From Crocinitomicaceae bacterium (GTDB taxonomy: Bacteria; Bacteroidota; Bacteroidia; Flavobacteriales_D; Crocinitomicaceae), in contig JABURP010000092.1 in assembly GCA_014762645.1 (NCBI GenBank), forward strand, positions 1 to 49,132: a stretch of DNA of 49,132 bases. The letters are read 5' to 3'. Numbering within the stretch: the first letter of the stretch is position 1; each line of letters starts with the position of its first letter. Shown here piece after piece: positions 43,601-49,132 of the stretch. Made by a program: the position numbers and the translations under genes. The notes under the pieces were generated by a model. It did no database searches. It saw nothing but the letters and a program-made list of their open reading frames with translations, and was not told where the DNA came from.

Positions 43601-45664
43601 GAGAATAAGTTCTTTCCGTTTTTTTCTCAGGGTAGAATTGATCTGGTTGAAATGTGAGAACAGAGCAGTAATTGAATCAATGATCTGCGTGGTTTTAGTA
43701 GCGTCTAAAATCTTTAAATTAGATACAATCTCTATCAATAGTTCCAACTCGGCAGATACCTGTTCAATTTCTTTTTCAAGGTCATTTGCAACCACAACCT
43801 TTTTGAGGTCATTCACTTCTTTTTCAATGCTTGAGACTTTGTCCTTGTAAGGATCCAGAGCTTCGTCCTTCAACATGAAATTGACACAATTTTCAGAAGC
43901 AAAGTCAACGGCTTTTGAAATCTGATCCTCCAATCGTTCAACCCTGTTTAGGTCAACATACCGAATACTTTTGAGTCCAATAATCTCCCCTTTTGAATGC
44001 CGTAGTTCAGCCAGAAGTTGAACAATGTCGTTCACCTTGGCCACACGCATGTTTTTCGACTTACTGAGAAGGTCTTTGGCTTTCTTTTCAACTTCTTCGG
44101 TCTTTTCTTTGGCCGTACGTTTTAGTTGCAGGATCTTCTCAAACTCTTCAATAGCATTGGATGCAGTGGCCCTGATTTCTTTTAAAGGTTCTTCCAGATG
44201 GCCTGCATCTTTTTCAGTCAACCAATGATATGAATCAATAATGTCGGTTGATTTTTTGACGATATCTACATAAAGGTTGGAGAAAGAGTCTTCTTTATTA
44301 ATCAGATTGATCAGCTCCTGACATTCTGAAAGAGCCAGAACGATCTCTTTATTTCCAACTTTGGTCAGGTAGTTATCCTTATCACCAGTACCTATTAACT
44401 CACGCTGCGAATAAACCGTTTGCATGATTTGGATTCCGTGATGTTTCTCCGGCTCTTCTTTGGCCTTGAACATGGCCAATTCTCCATTTTCAAACAAGGT
44501 AAATCCGTTACAGATAATTGGCGTTTCAACTTTCTGGGCAATAATGTTGTAAGAAAGCAGGAAATAAACACCTGAATCCCTGTTATAAAAGCAGTAGAGA
44601 TAGTCCTCACCATTAGCCGCAGCAATTCGCTTTTCAAAAATCAATCCCTCCAGCTGGTTGTCAAAAAGTTTAAACTCTCCGGTATTTATATAGTACCCCT
44701 GTGGAAATATGATCCCCTGATCGTTAGGCAAAAGAATACAGGAATCTGCAATTGCATCAATGCGTTGAACTTCCTGAACTTTGTGATTATACACCAGATA
44801 ACGGTAGTCATCTTCCTGGTAGGGTCTAATTTTCAATAGCACGAGGTTGCCAACACGCGAATAGAAGATATCCGCATCATCCAGCGTTTGGTCTTTATTT
44901 TTTACGGGTTCTGAATAAATTCCCCTACCGGTTGAAGTATTGTCCTCTACTTTTATTGTGAGATCACCACCGAGCGTCTCAACAAAAACTACATCATCTA
45001 TGGAAATGTGCGGATGATCACCGGCTACATGATGGTCCCTTCCAACTTTTCTCCAGCGAAACTGATGTTGTTCGGGGTATTTATATTCATGATCCGATCG
45101 ATTTCCTTCGTATTCAAGTTTTCCATCCTTATTTAACCACTTAAAAACCTTAACATCTGTAATACTCTTCCCGATCCTGAATACCATATAGAGGTAAGGA
45201 CCGTTTTGCATAAATTTTACAAATACGGTTTCCCTGTAATACTTGTACAGATCTGCAAAATCTTTAAGGAAAGTTTCATCCTGAAAAGCATCAAGGTTCT
45301 CTTCCTGAAAAGAATAGGCCTCCGGGTCAAACTCGTAAACACCAAATACATCCTGGATGAATGTTTCTGATTTTAGACCAAAGTGTACGTTATACCCAAA
45401 TAGAAACTTATGGCCGCCAATAGAAATAATATCCCTGGGTTGACAATTATTAGCTGTGGTAATACGCTCTGTAGACAATAATTTGGTTTCAACCGATCCA
45501 AATAGTTCTTTCCTGGAGGAGTTGAGATTGTTCATTCGCTTGAACAATTCATCACCATGTTTGGAAAGTCGTTTACGGATTATGTCATACGTACCGCCAT
45601 CCAACGTTTGTTTGCCGTCTTCAGGGTTTTCCTCAGATGTTATTTTATCGTCTTCCTTACTCAC
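40610..45664 (-). CDS. Giant AAA+ ATPase, 'DNA repair ATPase'/DUF3686 type
   Basis: 1684 residues from a GTG start; an in-frame TGA lies 9 nt upstream and the next Met is residue 44. Residues about 70-440 are beta-rich and propeller-like (repeated DVVFVETLGGDLTIKVED, FYNRDSGVYFLLSYN). About 450-870 is coiled coil (KTEEVEKKAKDLLSKSK, EIEQVSAELELLIEI). A helical domain follows to about 1230. The AAA+ module spans about 1235-1500: Walker A SPPGYGKTT (Lys1288), Walker B MLYLDDIQ (Asp1350-Asp1351), sensor-1 Asn1398 (VMAGNPYTE) and an Arg finger candidate Arg1416 (ANRAD), close to the MoxR/helix-2-insert group. The tail ends in a Lys/Pro/Gly-rich stretch. The label 'DNA repair' is historical. With PspA and flotillin genes beside it, a membrane-remodelling role is more likely. 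Confidence 0.82.
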   Translation of the reverse strand: MSKEDDKITSEENPEDGKQTLDGGTYDIIRKRLSKHGDELFKRMNNLNSSRKELFGSVETKLLSTERITTANNCQPRDIISIGGHKFLFGYNVHFGLKSETFIQDVFGVYEFDPEAYSFQEENLDAFQDETFLKDFADLYKYYRETVFVKFMQNGPYLYMVFRIGKSITDVKVFKWLNKDGKLEYEGNRSDHEYKYPEQHQFRWRKVGRDHHVAGDHPHISIDDVVFVETLGGDLTIKVEDNTSTGRGIYSEPVKNKDQTLDDADIFYSRVGNLVLLKIRPYQEDDYRYLVYNHKVQEVQRIDAIADSCILLPNDQGIIFPQGYYINTGEFKLFDNQLEGLIFEKRIAAANGEDYLYCFYNRDSGVYFLLSYNIIAQKVETPIICNGFTLFENGELAMFKAKEEPEKHHGIQIMQTVYSQRELIGTGDKDNYLTKVGNKEIVLALSECQELINLINKEDSFSNLYVDIVKKSTDIIDSYHWLTEKDAGHLEEPLKEIRATASNAIEEFEKILQLKRTAKEKTEEVEKKAKDLLSKSKNMRVAKVNDIVQLLAELRHSKGEIIGLKSIRYVDLNRVERLEDQISKAVDFASENCVNFMLKDEALDPYKDKVSSIEKEVNDLKKVVVANDLEKEIEQVSAELELLIEIVSNLKILDATKTTQIIDSITALFSHFNQINSTLRKKRKELILVEGKAEFNAQIRLVNQGFINYIDLAETPDKCGEYLNKLIVQLEELEGKFAEFDEYRLQIEEKREEIYNAFESKKIALLEAQNKRAQNLYGSAERILSGVKNRAESFDNVVDINGYFASDLMVDKVRDIIKELVELGDSTKADDVQSKLKSVKEEAIRQLTDKQELFAESGEGIRFGNHTFLVNTQKLDVTTVLRDDDLYFHLTGTNFYERIENDALNETKPVWDMHVASENRKIYRAEFLAYQMHKAILSNGMGLLHWAEKTEKEKREWEQQFISKRFNEGYVKGIHDQDALKILSEMILKEEAIGLLRYSSNERVKALLFWEFCLDEFVKERILAQLKSYGIVRSVFKDQSEADYLDEQLITWMEQYKEFTEVEANTARAVDYLVEEVSTNEKYILSHEAKQLVDSFKKYLSDHKKSKVYEDAVFKDKAEWSDQYHQIVLWVRSYLRVDQKQVRNRVVYEAACYLLLNDKDRYYSSTVDVTTELKNMKGDHPVIQDGKYNFHYNDFMDRLMAFEANEVRLYNQYHAVKKELTDEFRERIRLNEFMPRVLSSFVRNQLIDKVYLSIIGDNLAKQIGTAGDSKRTDLMGMLLLISPPGYGKTTLMEYIASRLGLVFMKINGPALGHNVVSLDPEDADNAASREEIMKLNLGLEMGDNIMLYLDDIQHCNPEFLQKFISLADGQRKIEGVYNGKTKTYDFRGKKVVVVMAGNPYTESGEKFTIPDMLANRADIYNLGDILGDSEEQFKLSYLENSMTSNAVLGSLKDKGKKDVYNLIKVAEGMPLESITFENAYTSEELADILAVLKMSLKVRDVVLKVNLEYIDSAGQEDVFRTEPPFKLQGSYRDMNKIVEKLNPLMNDEELDTLLLSHYENEAQTLTTGAEANLLKLKELIEKIAPEEQERWDEIKKEYRKRQKLKGYGDTNEMVQVISQMESINETLSGIGAKNDVDFMTQLKKLTEGVRAISTVMIENREGEIKGKTGKNPKKPPSGKGKSSK

Positions 45665-45783
45665 TTTTGTTCATAGAAATTGATTACACCGGTTGCAGGT
45701 AGATGTCACCTTTCAACTCACACAAAAAGTGTTTGACACTAATTTATTATGTGGAAAGTGCACGACTGACCTACAGCCAACTA

Positions 45784-47961
45784 TTAAAGTCCCAATTTAC
45801 CTGCGTTAGAATCGGCAACACCGATTGACTCTGCGAGTTTCATCAACTGACCCAGGATACCCCGTTTGCCACTATCATTTGTTCCGGCCATCATTTTGGC
45901 TATTAACGCTGATATAGTAAGGTTTTTAATATCCTCTGATTTGACATTACTGTCCTTTACAAGAGTTCTGAGCTTATCAATAAACGTTTCGCCTTCTACA
46001 TGCAAGAGTTGATTTTTAACTTCAGTCAGCAAATCCGAATTGTCAACCAATCGATCAACGCGCTTACCTTTGGTAATAGACGCCGTAATCTTATCGAAGA
46101 ACTCCTGTTCTCCACCCACAATATCAATATTAGCAGATTTAAGTGCTTCAGCGAGCACTATAGCCTGAGCATCTGCGATATCTTTCTGAATTGCAATTTG
46201 TGCTAGTTCAACCTCTTTGTCTTTTTGTAAGTTGAGTTTGAATTCTTCGTGTTCTTTTCCAACACCATCCAGCTTTTTCATTGCATCTGCCTTCTTAGTA
46301 ATTCCATCTGCTTCTGCCTTGAATTTTTCAGACGATACTTTAGCTTCTACTAAACCAGCTTTTTCGTTTGAAGCAGCTTTAGCGGCGATAACTTCCGCTT
46401 CTGCCAGACCTGTTCCTTTTAACACATCTGCTTTTGCTTCCCCTATTTTCAACTCTGACATAGCCTGTGCCTGTCCTTTCATCTCAATTCCCTTGGCTTC
46501 TGCTTCAGCTTTAGCCTCCAACACATTAGCATCTGCCTCACCTTGTTTCTCAACAGCAGCCGCTTTAGCTTCCATAACTTGTGCCTCTGCAATTCCGGTT
46601 GCAGCATGTTCTGATGCATGTGCGTCTGCTAAAGTTTTAATTGCGTCTGCTTTTTGAACGGATGCCAGTTGCTCAGCCTCTGCATCAATCAGCATTTGTT
46701 TTGCTTTAAATTCTGCAGCTTGTTTATCCGCTTCTGCTGATTTAATCTTTTGTACCAGTTGCTCTTCAGCCGCTTTTTCAGCATGTGTAATGGCAACTTT
46801 CTTAGCACGATCAGCTTCGGCAAACGCCCGGGTATCATTAATTCGCTCTTCTTCATCCACCACGGTTTTTTCAATGGCCACACGTTCGCGAATCACCTCC
46901 TGTATATTGCGTTTTTCAACTTCAATCGCTTTTTCTTTTTCGATTTGAGCCAGCGTTACAATACGTTCTCTTTCAGTTTGTTCAAGTGCACGCTCTTTCT
47001 CCACACGCTCCGTTTCAATCGCTTCGGTCTTCTCCTTATTTTTTGCAGCAACTATGATCTGGCGTTGTTTATTTTCCTCCATGACCATAATCTCTTCTTC
47101 TGTCTTTATTCGGGCTTCTTCTGCTTTTTTGCGCTCTTCTTCATTGACTTTTGAAATCTCTGCTTGTTCACGAGCCTGAATGTTGGCAATTTCTCTTCGG
47201 TTCTTTTCTTCTTTTTCAGCCAGCTGACGCTCCATTTCCAATATTGCTTCTCTTGCGTCAACGTCCTGTTGTTTAATTGTTTTCTCTTCTTCTCTGCGAA
47301 TGAAATTGGCTTTCATGTGTTGCTGAGCAGTCAGGTCAGCAATCTTTTTGATACCCTCCGCATCCAGGATATTTCCATCATTTAAAAATTCCAGTTGAGT
47401 TTGTTCCAGGTAATCAATTGCAGCATCATCCAATACGTATCCGTTCAGGTCCGTTCCGATCACATTAACAATGGCTTCGCGGAATTCGTCTCTTTTATTG
47501 TAGAGATCTACAAAATCAAATTGTTTACCCACAGTTTTAAGTGCTTCAGAAAATTTAGCATCAAAGAGCGTTACAATAGCTTCCTGAGTAGCTGCACGTG
47601 CACAACCTACTGTTTGCGCCACCTTTTTTACATCATCTGCCAACTCGTTTACACGAACAAAGAAAGTCACTTTGATATCGGCCCTGACATTATCCTGACA
47701 AATCAAACCATCTTTGTGCATCCGAGCAATTTCAATCGTTTTCAGGGAAATATCCATGATTTCCAACTTATGGATTACAGGAAAAACGAATATTCCATTA
47801 AAACTAACTCGTACTCCACCAACTCCCGTTCTAACCAGGGCCTGTCCCTGATGAGCTTTTTTGTAGAAACGAGCGATTAAAAACAAAAGCCCGAATACCA
47901 CTACCAATACCACCACGGTAACAACGAGACCGGTATTGGCTAATAATTCTTCAAAATTCAT
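45784..47961 (-). CDS. Flotillin/SPFH family protein (YqiK-like) with very long coiled coil
   Basis: 725 residues. One N-terminal transmembrane helix (about 10-31), then a band-7/SPFH domain (about 33-205: GQALVRTGVGGVRVSFNGIFVFPVIHKLEIMDISLKTI ... VGCARAATQEAIVTLFDAKF). A long Ala/Glu/Lys-rich coiled coil (about 210-610) carries the EA repeats of flotillins (AEAKAEAKGIEMKGQAQA), followed by a C-terminal helical domain. Flotillins assemble large membrane rings that organise microdomains. In Escherichia coli the homologous pair is yqiJ-yqiK; here the YqiJ-like gene is 28 nt upstream. Usual bacterial flotillins are about 500-560 residues, so the coil is longer than normal. The 119-nt gap to the ATPase gene contains no terminator. 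Confidence 0.92.
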   Translation of the reverse strand: MNFEELLANTGLVVTVVVLVVVFGLLFLIARFYKKAHQGQALVRTGVGGVRVSFNGIFVFPVIHKLEIMDISLKTIEIARMHKDGLICQDNVRADIKVTFFVRVNELADDVKKVAQTVGCARAATQEAIVTLFDAKFSEALKTVGKQFDFVDLYNKRDEFREAIVNVIGTDLNGYVLDDAAIDYLEQTQLEFLNDGNILDAEGIKKIADLTAQQHMKANFIRREEEKTIKQQDVDAREAILEMERQLAEKEEKNRREIANIQAREQAEISKVNEEERKKAEEARIKTEEEIMVMEENKQRQIIVAAKNKEKTEAIETERVEKERALEQTERERIVTLAQIEKEKAIEVEKRNIQEVIRERVAIEKTVVDEEERINDTRAFAEADRAKKVAITHAEKAAEEQLVQKIKSAEADKQAAEFKAKQMLIDAEAEQLASVQKADAIKTLADAHASEHAATGIAEAQVMEAKAAAVEKQGEADANVLEAKAEAEAKGIEMKGQAQAMSELKIGEAKADVLKGTGLAEAEVIAAKAASNEKAGLVEAKVSSEKFKAEADGITKKADAMKKLDGVGKEHEEFKLNLQKDKEVELAQIAIQKDIADAQAIVLAEALKSANIDIVGGEQEFFDKITASITKGKRVDRLVDNSDLLTEVKNQLLHVEGETFIDKLRTLVKDSNVKSEDIKNLTISALIAKMMAGTNDSGKRGILGQLMKLAESIGVADSNAGKLGL

Positions 47962-47988
47962 TTTTTTAATTTTAGGTTAAGATTAATA

Positions 47989-48633
47989 CTATATATAAGG
48001 TTCTACCAGGTAATGATCATCTACTTTCTCAATTACCAGGACTTCCATATTTTTTTGCAAAATGATATCTTCAGTTGCCGGTTTAACATATAATGTAATT
48101 ACTGAGCCGTCATAAGAGATTTCAATTTGACCTCTTTTCTTTCCGGTACCGGCTATTACTACACGCCCTACTCTTCCTATGAGTTCTTTTTTCTTATTGG
48201 TTTTATCCAAAACATCAAACATTTTAACAAAAGGCCAGGTTAGTGGTTTTGCCAATATGAGTGATCCAATTGCCAACGGAATAAAATACAACAGGCTAAT
48301 GAGGAATGAGTAATTGTGTACTAAAAAAGAAACGATCAAACTCCCCACCCATAGTGGAATTGCAACAATTGTCAACCACACCATAAATGGCACACGCCCC
48401 AGGTTAAAAAACACTAACACTTTGTTCAACCAGGCAACGCTTGATTCACCAGCGCCTGAGGCATCCACATCTATGTCTACATCAGCATCCACATCAACAT
48501 CCAGATCAAAGTCGAAAAAGTCAAAATCAATAGCTCCGACAATAACGATCAACCAATATACCAGGCAGAAACACAGTATAAAGGTTGCCAGTAAATTCTG
48601 GGGACTAAATACGTGGTTAAAAAATTCGGTCAT
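47989..48633 (-). CDS. YqiJ/NfeD-like membrane protein with OB-fold (DUF1449 type)
   Basis: 214 residues. An N-terminal hydrophobic segment (about 13-34) is followed by an Asp-alternating acidic tract from D36 to D57 (DFDFFDFDLDVDVDADVD...). Two or three membrane helices follow (about 78-135), then a C-terminal OB-fold (about 148-214: LIGRVGRVVIAGTGKKRGQIEISYDG ... MEVLVIEKVDDHYLVEPYI) like that of NfeD/YqiJ proteins, which pair with flotillins. The acidic tract could bind cations or a basic partner. It is followed by the flotillin gene after 27 nt. A terminator-like hairpin separates it from the pspA gene, so it may be expressed partly from its own promoter. Confidence 0.82.
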   Translation of the reverse strand: MTEFFNHVFSPQNLLATFILCFCLVYWLIVIVGAIDFDFFDFDLDVDVDADVDIDVDASGAGESSVAWLNKVLVFFNLGRVPFMVWLTIVAIPLWVGSLIVSFLVHNYSFLISLLYFIPLAIGSLILAKPLTWPFVKMFDVLDKTNKKKELIGRVGRVVIAGTGKKRGQIEISYDGSVITLYVKPATEDIILQKNMEVLVIEKVDDHYLVEPYI

Positions 48634-48653
48634 TTCAATTTAAGTTTTGGGTA

Positions 48654-48683
48654 GCTCCAGGTCAAAATTTTCGACTTTGGAGC
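48654..48683 (-). other. Second hairpin in the leader of the YqiJ-like gene
   Basis: GCTCCA (48654-48659) and TGGAGC (48678-48683) form a 6-bp stem with GTC/GAC pairing inside. It begins immediately after the T-run of the adjacent terminator (minus strand) and lies 21 nt before the ATG. Confidence 0.35.
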
Positions 48684-48750
48684 AAAAAAAGGGCTGTCTC
48701 AAAAATGTTTTGGGACCAAAAATTAGCAGTCAAACACGTTTAAGACAGCC
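48684..48750 (-). terminator. Terminator-like long hairpin between pspA and the YqiJ-like gene
   Basis: Arms 48731-48750 and 48692-48712 are about 20 nt long, start with an 8-bp perfect block (GGCTGTCT/AGACAGCC) and continue with a few mismatches. On the minus strand the hairpin is followed by C and seven T (48684-48690). It can end or attenuate the pspA transcript before the downstream genes of the module. Confidence 0.75.
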
Positions 48751-48774
48751 TTATATCCTTTGCTTTAAGAGGGA

Positions 48775-49132
48775 TTAAGCTTCTGAAGCAGAATCGGCTG
48801 ATGATGAATCAGAACCTGATTCTGCGTTTTCTGTACCCATCCCCATTTTTGCTTTCAATGCTGCAAGGCTATCTGCAGCTTTTACTTCTGCAGAACCTGA
48901 ATCAATGGCAGAATCGATCTCCTCATCAATTGATTTATTCTCTCCGGCAATTTCAGCATATGATTCAGCTAACGCTTCTTCTTCGGCTACTTTCTCTTTC
49001 ATTCTTTCAAGCATAGCAACGGTACTGGAAGAATCCACCCCTGCCATTTGCTTGTTGATTTTTTTCGTAGCAGCAGATACTTTTGATCTAGCTTTTAACG
49101 TTTTTAACTCAACCTCAAATTTCTTGATATTT
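48775..49132 (-). CDS. PspA/IM30 family protein (partial, N-terminus outside window)
   Basis: The minus-strand frame is open from the right window edge to the stop at 48775, and the last about 118 residues are visible. The sequence is a long helix (KFEVELKTLKARSKVSAATKKIN, then QMAGVDSSSTVAMLERMKEKVAEEEALAESYAEIAG), typical of the C-terminal half of PspA/IM30 proteins, followed by a helix rich in Ala/Lys (SLAALKAKMGMG) and a disordered Ser/Asp/Ala tail. PspA is an ESCRT-III homologue that coats damaged membrane. The internal Met (nucleotide about 49047) is not the true start, because the frame and the helix continue to the window edge. It leads the operon with the YqiJ-like, flotillin and AAA+ ATPase genes. 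Confidence 0.85.
   Translation of the reverse strand, partial: NIKKFEVELKTLKARSKVSAATKKINKQMAGVDSSSTVAMLERMKEKVAEEEALAESYAEIAGENKSIDEEIDSAIDSGSAEVKAADSLAALKAKMGMGTENAESGSDSSSADSASEA

Noticed and set aside
45665-45783. Search for a terminator or promoter between the flotillin and ATPase genes.
   Set aside because: No stem with a T-run and no exact TAnnTTTG was found. The gap looks like a plain intra-operon spacer.
46217-46657. Long plus-strand frame opposite the flotillin gene, rich in Ser/Ala.
   Set aside because: It is the mirror of the Ala/Glu/Lys-rich coiled coil on the minus strand. Low-complexity coding sequence gives long antisense frames, and no start signal or family resemblance is visible.

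Overview
The window looks like a chromosomal segment of a Bacteroidota bacterium, most likely Flavobacteriales (the Crocinitomicaceae/Cryomorphaceae neighbourhood is a guess). The evidence is: the promoter element TAnnTTTG before many genes, a secreted protein with a type IX secretion (T9SS) C-terminal sorting domain, a CarboxypepD_reg/TonB-dependent receptor, bacillithiol synthesis (BshA), a fused alpha/beta 2-oxoacid dehydrogenase E1, paired DUF3857 proteins, and propeller/Y_Y_Y/SpoIIE signalling. Coding density is high. I see no rRNA, tRNA, IS element, phage gene or CRISPR array, so most of the window reads as core chromosome.

Layout. 1-1919 (minus): a TetR regulator followed by a truncated TolC-family efflux protein. 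2029-7672 (plus): RNase H with two hybrid-binding domains, a T9SS cargo protein, a TonB-dependent receptor and a secreted papain-fold candidate. 7662-13070 (minus): small secreted protein, membrane endonuclease/exonuclease/phosphatase protein, two rhomboid proteases, mutL and a small membrane protein. 13326-16280 (plus): a glycoside hydrolase family 3 / serine hydrolase fusion, convergent with a sodium:solute symporter. 18142-23909: bshA, a SiaB-like kinase, a flavin disulfide-reductase homologue without its redox cysteines, a META-like protein, rplS with a structured leader, a DUF998 membrane protein and a DUF4252 protein. 23903-27109: a 1068-residue propeller-SpoIIE phosphatase. 27153-34163: a MazG-like pyrophosphohydrolase, a membrane protein, gyrB and two DUF3857 proteins, one with a complete transglutaminase triad and one without. 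34307-36710 (plus): PaaE-like reductase, short-chain dehydrogenase and MOSC protein, joined by TAATG overlaps. 36700-38700 (minus): the fused E1.

The most interesting region is 38813-49132, a minus-strand run: PspA/IM30 (partial) - YqiJ/NfeD-like membrane protein - long flotillin - 1684-residue AAA+ ATPase (DUF3686 / 'DNA repair ATPase' type) - a ChaN/EreA-like domain joined to an outer-membrane beta-barrel. It combines an ESCRT-III-like protein, an SPFH scaffold and a large AAA+ motor, so I read it as an envelope-stress or membrane-remodelling module. The last gene starts directly after the ATPase stop codon and may be an outer-membrane partner not usually counted with the system.

Other patterns: several TAnnTTTG elements lie only 4-6 nt from the start codon, suggesting leaderless mRNAs; five of seven convergent gene pairs overlap at their stop codons, twice through one shared palindromic TTAA; and clear intrinsic terminators are few.
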